Below are positions 33,285 to 44,649 of a stretch of DNA of 64,000 bases, piece by piece (positions within the stretch are counted from its first letter, which is position 1; each line of letters opens with the position of its first letter). Below the pieces are notes generated by a model, which worked only from the letters and a program-made list of their open reading frames with translations, ran no database searches and was not told where the DNA came from. Made by a program: the position numbers and the translations under genes. Origin of the DNA: Mikania micrantha (Eukaryota > Streptophyta > Magnoliopsida > Asterales > Asteraceae); NCBI GenBank assembly GCA_009363875.1, contig CM018683.1:66471030-66535029 (forward strand). The letters are read 5' to 3'.

Positions 33285-33756
33285 TTATATATATATATAT
33301 ATTAAAAATAGAGCCTAGCTACGAGCCGAGTCAACGAGTCGAGCCACGAGCCGAGCTCGAGCTGAGCCAAACCTGGTTCGGGCTCGGCTCGATTTTATTG
33401 AGTTTTGTCGAGCCGAGCTCTTTTTCGAGCCGAGCTTTTTTTGAGCAAACTTTGAGTGAGCCTTGAGCCGCGAGTTTTTTGGACAGCCCTATTATTGAGG
33501 TTGAATATATTTAAATTTTCAGAGTGTGATGATGGAAACCTATGAGAAATATATAAAAAAATAGGTATATCGAAAACTTGCGCCTAGCTTGCGTGATGTG
33601 CACGACTTCGCCTCATTCTTTGGCGCCAAAGAAACACATAGTAACTTCGCATTGATCAAGGAAATAACAAATACCCAGCCTCTCAAACCCTAGAAACACA
33701 TAGTAACTTCGCATTGATGAAAGGCATCGCAAAGACCCATCTCTCAAACCGTCAAT

Positions 33757-35046
33757 CTTACCGGCCTAAACTTCAAAATTCCCAACCAATCTGTAGTTCT
33801 TATCTGTCTATCCGTGGAAGATGACATTAGTGGCGTACCCACATTAGCCTCAAGGGGGCAGCCACCCACCTTGAATTTTTTTTTAAGTAGTATATATATA
33901 TGTTAAAATCCTGATTGTCCCCTATAAAATTTTGCAATCATCCCTATTAAACTTTTGATTTCTAAGTGTTAATTAATAAACTAAGTTAGAAAAATGTCTA
34001 ACTAATAATTTAAAGCCATTGTAAATCAAGTTTAGTATTAATTATAATTAGTCATACCACCACTAAACCGGTTAAAAACCGAATTCAATTGAATATACCA
34101 ATATAAAATAAATAAACCAAGTTAAACCTTATACATTATAATTATAAAGAAAACAAATTTAAATCTGAATTCGCTTTAATCGGTTAACCAAACAAACAAA
34201 CCGAATTCAAACAAAAATTTGATTCAATAATCATACCGAAACTGAAATTCGGATACAGTTCGGAACCAACTTCGGAATTCATATACGGTTAGGATCCAAA
34301 CCGAAAACAAAATTCAGAATTCGGTTCATTTTTTTCAGTTACGAATACGGTTCAGTTTTTTGCATTAACAATTTTCAGCTTTTTTTAACATCCCTACTTT
34401 AATATTCGAATTCACTAGGGGGTGTTTTTTTTACTCGTCATGGATACTCCTTATTCTCAGGGCGGCTCATGACTAGCCCATTATAAAAACTTATATTATT
34501 AATTTAAATAACATATTAACATAATATTTGAAGTTAGATTTGCGAAATCGAATTGCTTATGAGAATTTAAGCGATAATTGTATTTGTTTCATACAGAAAG
34601 AGTTACTTAAGAATGTTTCTTTAGACGGTTTTTTGAATATATATAGAAAATAATATCACGTAGTGAACAACTTTAGATATATTGTATTTTCATTATGTCT
34701 TTATATATGAAATTTAGTTTGATTGTTGTTTTTTAACATGACCCGACCCAATCCTCCACAACCTAACTTGAACACCAAAGAACCTAAAAAATTTCCGCCC
34801 CATGAAAAAAATTCCTGGGTCCGCCACTGGATGACATATATGTTTTTCTAACCAAACAATCATCTAAACTGTCGACGTACTCCGGTTAATAAGTAGTGCA
34901 TTTCAGGTGTCTCTTTACCGGTAGGCAGAACAAATGAAGGGGATACAGATGATATTCGGACCGCATTGAGGGAGGTTGAGGAGGAAATCGGTTTGGATCC
35001 TGCTCTTGTGGATGTTGCTGTCGTTCTTGAACCATTTGTAACCAAG
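33757..35046 (+). pseudogene. Nudix hydrolase (NUDT15/22-type) exons split by a hAT element
   Basis: Exon A is 33,757-33,827 joined to 34,838-34,884 (LTGLNFKIPNQSVVLICLSV, EDDIYVFLTKQSSKLSTYSG); exon B is 34,907-35,046 (VSLPVGRTNEGDTDD, then ALREVEEEIGLDPALVDVAV and VLEPFVTK) with a GT donor. This is the Nudix box of the CoA-pyrophosphatase-like plant NUDT15/22 group. The metal-binding REVEEEIG core is intact, but the usual LPGGK reads LPVGR. A hAT element (33,828-34,829) interrupts exon A. The intron between A and B is only 22 bp (GT at 34,885, AG at 34,906), too short to be spliced. Later exons are not recognisable. Confidence 0.8.
33828..34829. mobile_element. hAT-type element, 1,002 bp, inserted in the Nudix exon
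   Basis: Ends TAGTGGCGTACCCA and TGGGTCCGCCACTG form a 14-bp inverted repeat with two mismatches. The flanks GATGACAT (33,820-33,827 and 34,830-34,837) are a perfect 8-bp target duplication, the hAT hallmark. No transposase is coded. Internally, 34,055-34,350 carries ACCGAA/TTCGGT-rich sequence, probably another nested element. Confidence 0.92.
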
Positions 35047-37439
35047 GTGAAAGTTTATTCTAATGAGAGTTTTATTTTAGTTATTTTCAACATTGAATTT
35101 CTCTATTTTGTTGTTCATATTTCATTTTTAGATCGAATTATTTGTATGATCTCTGATGTAGTTTGTGCATCATTGTTTGGCAGTTTATTTTTTTTAACCA
35201 ATAGATGATAATTTTGTAAAAATTAGTCATGTCAAGTTGATTCTATTCATGATCATAATATATGTTTTGATGTCATGTACTTGTTTGCAGGATGCCCTTG
35301 TTCACGTGGAAATAAAAAATCATGGGGAATTTCTTTTTAGCATGACTTATATGGAGATGTCATAATTTTAGGCTATTTCATGTGCCTAATGATGTTAATA
35401 ATCCTTGGGTAGTAATGAGCCGGAACAAGAGCAGAGAGTTTCTGGCTTTCTGCATTCAGGATGACAAACGATAATTTCAAGGTCTGACTTTGAAGTTTGA
35501 ACCCTGATCTACCTGGTTAGTGATTTTTTCCATAAGCTTTTGTTGTATGTTTTGCTCTGATTTTGCTCCCCTTACGAGTGTTGTTTAATCAATTTAGGGT
35601 TTATTCTGGGAGCTGATCTTCCAGGTTTTGCTTTAATTTTGGGTCATTATGCGGTGTTGTTGCTCCCATTTTTCAGAACAATTTCTGACGAATGCTCTGA
35701 CTAACCTTCTTAGTCTATATCCTTTTTTGTTCTTGAAAAAAATGAAATTGACCTTCTCTTCTATTTGAATCCAAGAATTGTAAATCTTAATTCTTTGACT
35801 CTTTTATTTTATTAATTGTTTTTAGTTGTCATTTGCAGTCATTTTCAACAAGAGGACATGTTGTTTCAAGGTTGGAACAACTTCCTTAGCCATAACACTA
35901 GCTATGAAGCTTCTGAGAGACAATCCTCAGTCATTACAAGAATTAATGGTTAGTGAAGATGATTTATTGCAAACTAGCTAATTAAAAAGTAATTTTGGCT
36001 AATGATCAGATCTTGCTACTACATACATGAAGATCATGAAAATATCATAAGAAACAGAAAATCTTATGATCTAGCCTTACATAGAATGACTATAAGTTCA
36101 TGATATTCACATTTAAGGCATCTTGAATTATTACAATTTTTCATGAAAGTATTTGATGTATAAAGGAAGCAAAAAACGTAAAAAGATAAAATTTAGGGAA
36201 AACTTTGATAATTTTTTGAATGAATAAAATCATGAGGTACAACCCTTTAATAGACCACACAATTCACATATTTTTGTAATAATAAATCAAATCCCTAAAA
36301 TTAGGAAAGGTATGTCAAGGTTAAAATGAGGACTTCTGACGAGGGTAAAACATATATGGATATGACATGCTATTTCGTACATGTTGTATGAGTCATGTTA
36401 CTTCAGTGCGTCAAATGGAAGTATAAAAGAAACATAAACTGTTGTTGCAATTGGTCACTGAATACACTTTAGGAATTAAATTAATGAGTACTGTTCCGAG
36501 CAAAATATTAAGTTTAATTGTACTATTAATTTTTCAAGACACCTTGTGTTTGATGAGTTAAAATTCAGTTTTAGTGATACATGCGGTGACCAGAAGCGCA
36601 GGCTGCTGTTGATGTGTTTTTCTTTGGCATTATTTTAAGGTAAAATAAGTAATTTACTCCTATTAATCGATTGTTGTACAAATGTCTCATTAAAAAATTA
36701 TGATTATTTTTTAACACCGTAGTAAGTAGACCTGTTGTACCAGCTTTGGTTTGATTTTGAGTCAGGTTAATCAGGTTCGGGTATTTTCGACAACCCTAAG
36801 TGATGTTTATAGATGGTGTATTACAAGTGAATCAAAGAAATATCCTATCATACAGCAGAATGGTTTTTGATGACTACTTTTGATTGTATGTTACTTATGG
36901 CAAAAAAACTAGTTGAAAGGAATATATGAAATTCTTTTCATAATTAATTTTATTGTAATTGTTTTTATTTTTTATTTTTGCAAACAGGAAGATATGGTGA
37001 AGCTGAGAAATACATATTTTTTAGAATCAATGAGTGACAAGTTGATTCTTGAGAAGGTATTTTGACGAAGCTCTGTTCGCTTGCATGAGTGGGAACGTCA
37101 TCCAGCTCTTGCTAGTAACAACATGGGTATTACTCAGAAATGAAAGAGTCCTTATGATAAATTTTTGGATGTATTTGCAACACTAGAAGGTACAGGTGCA
37201 ATTATACAATAGAAACTGATTATGAATAATATCATGTCACCTTCACCAAGCACATCAAAACAATTTCAAAGTGATACGTCAGAGGAATGAAAATATTAAT
37301 GAATGAAGTAGTTTTTGTATTATCTATATTGTGAGTTATGAATAGTTTATGCTTTGTTAGTATAAGTATTTTAGTTTCAATGACTGGTTTTTTACTTTTA
37401 TGATTTAACGATTAATGTTTGAACATATTTAATTAAGTG
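35047..37439 (+). other. Degenerate stretch with exon-like islands of unknown origin
   Basis: Possible coding islands on the plus strand lie at about 35,290-35,480, 35,860-35,980 (GTTSLAITLAMKLLRDNPQS) and 36,988-37,160 (EDMVKLRNTYFLESMSDKL, LHEWERHPALASNNMG). I do not recognise them. A tiny piece near 36,530-36,575 (SRHLVFDELKFSF) resembles a copia integrase tail. No intact gene is present. Confidence 0.35.
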
Positions 37440-37841
37440 TGGTAATTTTGGTAACATATGTATGTATTTGTACCTACAATGTTGTATTTGTTGGTATGTA
37501 TTTGAATATTATTACATACGTATACACGGTTAATTGTCAAACAGAAATATATTTGTACCAACACACATATATTTCTTTCTATACATATTAAACTCAATAT
37601 CTACATATATACCACTTTTACCTACACATAATTTTATTTTTACCCACACATATATGTGTAACTATAGTGTGATATATACCTGCACATAAGTGATGTGCAG
37701 GTAATAATCTATATCAACAGTCATGAGGCCACACATCATGACACTTAATTTATGTGTAGATAATGATATTTACCTAAACATAACAGGCTTCCAACAACAC
37801 ATACCAAGTGTGGGTAAAGACCCAAATTTCTTGTAGTGGGC
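37440..37841. repeat. Orphan CACTA terminus with subterminal repeats
   Basis: The stretch ends ACCCAAATTTCTTGTAGTG; its reverse complement starts CACTACAAGAAATTTGGG, a canonical CACTA end. In the preceding 400 bp TACCYRCACA words occur in both orientations, at least eight times, including a perfect inverted repeat ACCTGCACAT-AAGTG-ATGTGCAGGT (about 37,679-37,703). The matching left end is not found in the window, so it is either truncated or was removed by later rearrangement. Confidence 0.7.
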
Positions 37842-38632
37842 TCCGTGGACCCTAACCCCTCGGCGCGCCTTGTAAAAACCATTAAGTCTGGTGCGCACCA
37901 AAACATTTCTGGATCAAGTCTTGATCTTTCGGAAGACAAACAGCCGCTGAAAGAGAAGAATTAACCTTCGGAAGAACAACTGCTTCTGAAGGATAATTCT
38001 CTTCCACTAAAAGCTTCTGGATCCCTTTTCAGTACTTAGAAGTTCCGATCGATCATCAGTGGTTTCCCAAGACAAAGACTTCCGAAGACTTTCTCTGACA
38101 AAGGTTCCGGATACTTATAGAAATAATCTGAGCTGCTTTCTCACCTTCATATCTACAAAGAAGACATTCCGATGTGAGTCAACAGCAAAGAAGATTTGTC
38201 AGAACTACAAAGATACGAAGCAGTTAATGCCATTTGTTGTTTAGGTATTTATTGTAAAAGTCAATGGAGTCTTTTGTATTAATTATAATTGATATGGCTT
38301 GGCCTGTCAAGACCTAACAAATACTAGATTTAGCATACGCTTGTTTCTAGTGTTTTGTCAAGCCGTGTATCCCTACGAGGATACAACTGTAGGTCTTAGT
38401 ATATAATCCTTCACTTGTAACTTAGCAAGGCACGAGTGTGTACTTGAGCTGTTGAGTCTTGTTCACTTTGCATTTGAACGAATATACTTTGACCTTGAAA
38501 GTATCTTTATTTCTGTATTGTATGTGTTCTGCAAGTGTGAGTGAGTTGAGTTGATAGAAATTTTCGCATCTATCAAGTTCGGTGGAAGATTACTTGTGAA
38601 AGTGTTGTGTTGATACACAACCCGATCCAACA
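37842..38632 (+). repeat. SIRE-type copia 5' LTR (left end uncertain)
   Basis: The LTR ends GATCCAACA at 38,632, just before the primer site. Its left end should begin TGTTGGATC, but no such sequence is seen, so it is probably cut by the CACTA end at 37,841. It contains TATATAATCC near 38,400 and several TTCGGAAG/CTTCCGAA words at 37,927-38,095. Confidence 0.65.
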
Positions 38633-38634
38633 AG

Positions 38635-38646
38635 TGGTATCAGAGC
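38635..38646 (+). other. Primer binding site of the SIRE-type element
   Basis: TGGTATCAGAGC is a perfect match to the initiator methionine tRNA primer site, two bases after the LTR end. Confidence 0.9.
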
Positions 38647-38738
38647 TTTGGCTCTCTAACTTAAGCAACTAACCATTCTTAAGTTACTAGTTGTTTATTT
38701 TCTACTACTCTTTGTTTTCAAGCTACCTCAAAGTCAAA

Positions 38739-41597
38739 ATGACAACCATCAGTAACCACAATACTGAGAATGGTACTCTCAACAAAACTCTCATGTTCAC
38801 GCCTGACGATTATGATACATGGAAGGCTAGGATGGAGGGTTTCATCAAGAAACATGACTTCAATCTCTGGAAGTCAGTTCTTGAGGGACCATTCATTCCA
38901 ACTGTTGGTGCTGCATGTACTAGTGGAGCACCCATACCAAAAGACCCATCTTTGTACTCAGACGAAGATTACAAAAAGATGGAAGTGGACTCTAAAGCTT
39001 TGTGGCTGATTCAGATGACAACCCCAAACTCTATCATACATGCATTCAAGAAATGCAAGTCTGCCAAAGAGCTGTGGAACTCTTTGCAACAGATGTACGA
39101 AGGGTCGGAAGATGTGAAGGAGAATAAGAAGGACATGGTGAAGCAAAAGTTTGAGAACTTTTGCCAAGAGAACAACGAGAAGATGGTTTCTCAGTATTTG
39201 AGGTATATATGATCAATTAGTTGATGAGTTAACTGCTGCAGGAGTGAAGATGGAGAATCAAGATGTCATCAGAAAGTTTCTAAGATCACTTCCACACGCT
39301 TGGAATATCTATTCTGTTGCTATTCGTAGAACAGAAAATCTTAGAACTTTAAAGCTGTGAGAATTATTTGTATACTTAGTGCATACCAGATGGAGATTGA
39401 TGCCCAAGAACCTAAACCTACCTCTATTCCGCCAGGTTCAGCTGCTTTGTATGCCCCCATACACAATCCTCCATTTTAGAACTATCAGCCCATCTACCAT
39501 TCAAACTCCACACAAATTATCACATTCCCAGAAACACCAACTCCATTAACATCTCATTCAAACTCATTTGCAAGCTCAACTCCACTGCTCACCTCAGGCC
39601 AGGGAGCATTCATGGTCGAAGATACAAATTATTTTCATTTATGTAAGGAGGATCTAGACGGGATCCCTGCTGATGACCTGGAAGAAATGGACATCGACTA
39701 CCAGATGACCATGATTTCATACAGAGCAAAGAAGTTTTACCAGAGAACTGGAAGACAGTTCAAAAAGCATAACATGAAAACTGTGTTTTGTTTGGACAAG
39801 TCTAAACTCAAATGCTTTAACAGTCAACAGCTGGGGCATTTTGCAAGAGAGTGCCAATCTCCAAGTTCTTAGCCATCAACTTCAGGTCAGCCAAATCACA
39901 AAGCACCAAGCTCCTACAACAGTGCAAACATTGCTGAACAACACGATTTTTCTGGCTGGAGCTTTCAAGCTGAGGAAGCATCTACCTCAAACAATGCTTT
40001 GATGGCCAATAACTCCACTTCTACATTTAAGGTAATAGATGACATCTGTACCCCTGAATGTTCAAAAAACTTAAATGCTTACAAACGTTTTAATCAAGTC
40101 TGTGATGAGCTTGAATCAATACAAGTTATTAAGGCGAATTTTTTTAAAGCTGAAAGAAATTACAAAGAAAAGATTTAGGAGTTAGAAAAGACTATCTCTA
40201 GTTTAAAACATGAAGACACTTAAGCAGTTCCAAATAAACAATCCTTTAGAAAGACGTACAACTGCCAAAACAGAACTTGTATTGGCTAAGGCATACAAAG
40301 ACAAGTTTCTTAGTCAAGGTGAGAAGTTTGAGAAACTTCTCAACATGACTGAGATACCTGAGCTGGTAAAGAAGAAGGGTAATGGGGTGGGTTACAACAA
40401 AATGGAACCTCCATCTGCCTATACTCCAATGGTGGAGGTTCGATGCAAACCTGAAGCTAGCCTTGTGTATGATGAACTTATAGATATACACAAAATTCAA
40501 CAAGAAAATGATTTGCCTGAATTTAGCCCTGCTCAATCAACTTATTCATCTAAAGATAACACTCCTGATAATTTTGAAAAACTAAAATCTGTTACTAAAA
40601 AAAGGAAAAGAAACAAGAAAACCACACCATCTTTTGTTAAGGCTAAATACGTACAAACCGGGAGTACTTCTTCAAATAACTATGTCACTTGTCCATTTGA
40701 CAAGTCACATAAGGCTAAATCAAGAGATAAAAAAGCCAGTGTATCCAAGGTACAGGTAAATCACGATACAAAAATCATGTTGGAACTCCCAAGTCAGAAC
40801 AATCAGGTTCGGTGAAGCACAGCTCTGCTTACTCCAAAAGAGAGAAGCTTCAGTTTTCATTCAATGTTCAGACTGTGTGTCTTATGTGTGGAGATACAAG
40901 TCATTTTGCTGCCGATTGCTTCTTCAATCCTAGAAGCAGAACTCCTTCAAGACCAAAAGTAAGAGAAAACAACATGAAATCTTGGAGTAAATCATCATTT
41001 TCTTTGGAAGAAAATTATGTGTCCGAATTAAAAAGATCAGTCAAGCAGCACATGAAGCCGTCGGAAGCAGGCACTTCTGACAACATGAAAAGAAAGAACC
41101 GGAAGTCTCACCATTTCGGAAGAAGAAAATTATGTGTCCGAAGCAAAAGGAACATCGGAAGCACATGTCAAAAGTGCTTCTGACAAACCAAGAAGTCTCA
41201 CCATTTCGGAAGAAGAAAAACAGAAGAAAGACCCCACCTCAAGACAAAATCAAAACCATCGGAAGAGAAGTCAAAAGTTGGTTCCGATGGCAGCCAGAAA
41301 AATAAAATTCCTCCAACAGTTCCAAAGGTCAAGAAAGTCTGGAAAAAGAAAGAAACATCTGAATTAATAGTTCAACCAATTGTTCCACAAGCAAGCTCAT
41401 CATCTGTTCCAGCAAAGATGATTTCAAAGAAATTTTCCTATAATGATGCAAATGGAAAACCCAAGACCACATGGGCTTGGGTTCCCATCAAGAATTAATT
41501 TACTTCTAACCATGTGCAGGGACAACAAGACTCAAAAGGAAACTTGTGGATTGTTGATAGTGGCTGATCCCGGCACATGACTGGCAACAAGACCCAC
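38739..41597 (+). pseudogene. SIRE-type Ty1/copia gag and protease start (many breaks)
   Basis: The start is ATGACAACC at 38,739 (MTTISNHNTEN), with the gag opening FTPDDYDTWKARMEGFIKKH. A frameshift near 39,205 and stops near 39,358, 39,477, 39,870 and 40,177 break the frame. The first zinc knuckle has a serine for its second cysteine (CFNSQQLGHFAREC, about 39,810); a second is intact (CLMCGDTSHFAADC, about 40,880). The protease begins WIVDSG, followed by TGA (41,565-41,567) where the family has cysteine, then SRHMTGNKTH. The frame then runs into the Athila-type insertion at 41,598. Coding sequence at 41,090-41,220 contains an internal duplication of TCACCATTTCGGAAGAAG. Confidence 0.88.
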
Positions 41598-42897
41598 TGA
41601 CCGACGTCGAAGTACTGATAAAATAAGAGTTAATGAATGTGTTCCTAGCTACCTTAACTAGTAGGGTAAGTAGGGTGTCGAACCACTAAGAGTTTAGGTG
41701 GATGGTGTAGCGTTAGGTGATTTGACCTAAAGTAACTAGACAAGAAATTGTAAAATTGATTAATGAGTGTTTGAACTTTAGTAAGAAAGTGATCTTGTAA
41801 CAATTTAACAATGAAAGCAAATGGATTTTAACTTAATTATGAAAACGAATCACACCCGGGATTTAAATTAGAAGGAAAGTAGGAACCTTTATGATTCAAT
41901 TGATCAAGACAATCACATAGACATGATTTGTTACTTTTCGTGTGAACGGACATTGATAATTGGAAAACCTAATTTTAGTAATTAATTGATGAAAAACAAC
42001 TAATGTTAATCTTAGGATATCAATTACCAATATCAATTTGAAAGTTATAATCCAATTGACATTCAATGTTTCACAATTGAAAACTGAAAAATGATGAACA
42101 TACAATCAAATCAGAAAAGTCAAATCGTTCGAATCAAGACGAAAAGCAACATACAAACAATTAGAAAGATAGAATCCCACTATTATTTGTAGTCAATTAC
42201 AATTGAAAGCATAGAAATCCCTAAACCTAACTAACCATTCACCCAGGCATGATTTCAACGGATTTAGCCTTGCATCTTCATTCGGTTGTGTGCTAACATC
42301 AATTCGGGAATCTCCGTGGTGTTTGGAATGATTAATGGATGAATTCCTAGGCCTTGGAAACCCCCTAGAACCTCCAAAATTCGTCAAAGTCGAAGATCGG
42401 TCGAAACCCTAGTTCTTGGGCTTAAATAGGTGGCAAAACGGGAAAAATCCAGGTTTTGGGGTGCCCCGGCGTATCATACGCCTCCCTCTGGCGTATGATA
42501 CGCCAAACTTGATTTTCTGGGTTGTTTGGATCTGTGATACGCCACCTAATACGCCATTTTCGGCACCTGGCGTATGATACGCTGGGTTTTGGCGTATCAC
42601 ACGCCAATACAGACCTTATAGTTGGATTTGCCTCGTTGAGAAATGCGGTTTTCATATATTATGGCTTCCGTAACTCCTTTCCTAGCTTGAGATATGATCA
42701 TTTCAATTTCGTGACTTTTGCAGACTGATTCTAGTTCGTCTGTTAACATTTCCATCTAGTTAGCGTCTTCGGACATCTTTTTAACATGTTTTACCTGAAA
42801 TTCACAAACGGATGTCAAAGTACCATTGTTCTATATGAAATGAACATAAAAACGTATCTTTAAACTCTTTAAACATAGGAAAACCATAACCCTATCA
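41598..42897 (-). repeat. 3' LTR of the Athila-type element
   Basis: Read on the minus strand it begins TGATAGGGTT and ends GACGTCGGTCA. It carries a palindrome cluster built on GGCGTAT/ATACGCC (42,468-42,605) and, about 40 bp downstream in the sense direction, CCTATTTAAGC (42,420-42,430), a TATA-like box. Confidence 0.93.
42420..42605 (-). promoter_or_regulatory. GGCGTAT palindrome cluster and TATA box, left LTR
   Basis: Perfect or near-perfect inverted repeats GGCGTAT-N-ATACGCC lie at 42,468-42,482 and 42,490-42,504, with variants at 42,569 and 42,591 and half-sites (GTGATACGCC, TAATACGCC) between them. The TATA-like CTATTTAAG follows at 42,421-42,429 on the sense strand. The same cluster exists in the other LTR at 48,613-48,751. 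Confidence 0.65.
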
Positions 42898-44640
42898 CAT
42901 CGCCACATTTGTCCTTTGCTTGCCCCAAGCAAAGTCTCATGCACAATTCAACAATGATTATTCAACTAATGGTTTGTCCATAACCTCCCCAATAACAAAG
43001 AATTCAAAACCCGTGATCAATCCCCAAGACTTACAACATGCAATAGATTTACATCTATCAAACAACCCAACAAGTTCCAACAGTGCTACATAACTACATT
43101 TATTCCATTTCAAATGAATCGTTACATGTGTTCACATCTTTCACAATGCACACTCCACTCGGTTTCATATCTGGACTAGTAGTTATTAACTAGTATGTTT
43201 ATAACACTCATTCCTGTAGTGAAACACCCTTAGCATAAGCTTGTAAGGTAATCAATCTCTCCACCACTGATTACTAAGTCATGCACATATCAAGAGGACT
43301 TTTTCGGGTTGGCTATGGCTAGGGTAGGTATGGTTGGTGTTGTGATGGGTGACAATGGATGAATCCAATTAGATAGTACAACACTTTGACATAATTAACT
43401 TGTGCACATGTTTTGTATTGTGTTTACCTCTCCTTTTATTCTTTCTTTTGCACAATCTTTATTCATTTTATTTCGTTTTCTTTTCTTTTCTTTCCCCCTT
43501 TTTTCATATCAAAACGTTAACACTTCCTACTTTGGATCCACCACATGGGTTAAAATTGTAAACGGCTAACAAGGCTAATTGTGGCTAAATTCGTAGGTTA
43601 ACAAACGAATAGGTATTTGGCTCGACAGGACGACTAGGGGATTTTGTTGTGGGTAGGTAAAACAAATAAACAAGCTAAAACAATAGGTCTTCCTAATGCC
43701 TCTATCATTTTCATGCATATCTTAGGTTGTGATCTTAAGTTGCATTAACAATGCAAGTTCTACCTTAGGTGTTCACTATAGTCATCACACATTAAAGAAA
43801 CTGAGCATTTATTCCTATTACCATCTTTGCTCGACATAGGCTCAATGTCTCACGAAAACGGTGGTTAAATGTTAAAATGTGACAATCTAACAACTCACTC
43901 TCCACTTCCTATCCTTAGTCATGTATTGCTACTAGCACTTGCGGATTGCTTATCAAGAATACTTTATTCCGCAACTTAAAGGATTAATCACAACTTAAAA
44001 ATTTTCTTCATTAATTGGTTTGCTCATGTTTTCCTCATTTTGTTTTCAAATCATGTTTTCATGCACATATCAACCTGCATTGGAGAAAGTTTGCAAAATT
44101 TTGAAAATTACCCAATTTTTACCCAATTTTGAAAATTACCCAATGTAGTTCTATACTAAGTTCGAGTGTCAAATGAGGGTAATGGGATGATCCACCCGAA
44201 TCCATATTTCAAACCAACATTAACTCATCAACCAAATCATAATAAAAGTGAGGTAGGAAAAACACATGGACCTGATAAGTTAAACAAACATGATTGGCAA
44301 CCCTTGGATTTTGGTGATTCACCCCCGAGGCACTGATGGATGTGTCAACATGATAGTCCATTGCTCTTCCACACACTTGAGTGTTTGAACGGAATAATTA
44401 AACCTATCAAAACAAGACAACAAAAAACAAAAAAAACAAAACAAACAAACAAAACCTAACTCACTTTCGTAGGAAACATGGTTGAACTTAGCATATGCAA
44501 CAAGCCTTTTAAACTCCCAGGTAGCCCGGGTGGACGAGTGGAGTCTCGTGAGGGTTTTTAGTAAACACGCCCACAAAGTTCTCGGGTTGCCTCCCGGAAG
44601 CGCTAAGTTTAATGTCCTCCGCCCGACATTTCCTAACCTG
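42898..44640 (-). other. Non-coding 3' internal region of the Athila-type element
   Basis: No reverse transcriptase or integrase can be read here. On the sense strand, near 44,584-44,602, CGGGAGGCAACCCG follows AGCGCTTC, wording I associate with the region after pol in Athila/Tat elements. Next to the LTR lies GCAAAGGACAAATGTGGCGATG, the expected polypurine-type boundary in degraded form. Confidence 0.6.
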
Positions 44641-44649
44641 ATCTAGTGT

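Larger units (their letters stand above)
31771..33491. mobile_element. Non-autonomous hAT-like element (GAGCCGAGC family) with nested insertions
   Basis: The left end (TAGGAATGTA, then CGAGCCGAGCCGAGCCAGCTCG) and the right end (reverse complement TAGGGCTGTCC, then many CTCGGCTCG words) are imperfect inverted repeats. An 8-bp flank GTATTGAG (31,763-31,770) is matched by TTATTGAG (33,492-33,499), seven of eight bases, as expected of hAT target duplications. No transposase is coded. Another inverted-repeat element occupies most of its middle. Confidence 0.65.

Noticed and set aside
42409..42728. Frames across the palindrome cluster of the Athila-type LTR (also at 48,518-48,873)
   Set aside because: They appear in both LTRs only because the LTRs are copies, and overlap on both strands without a domain.
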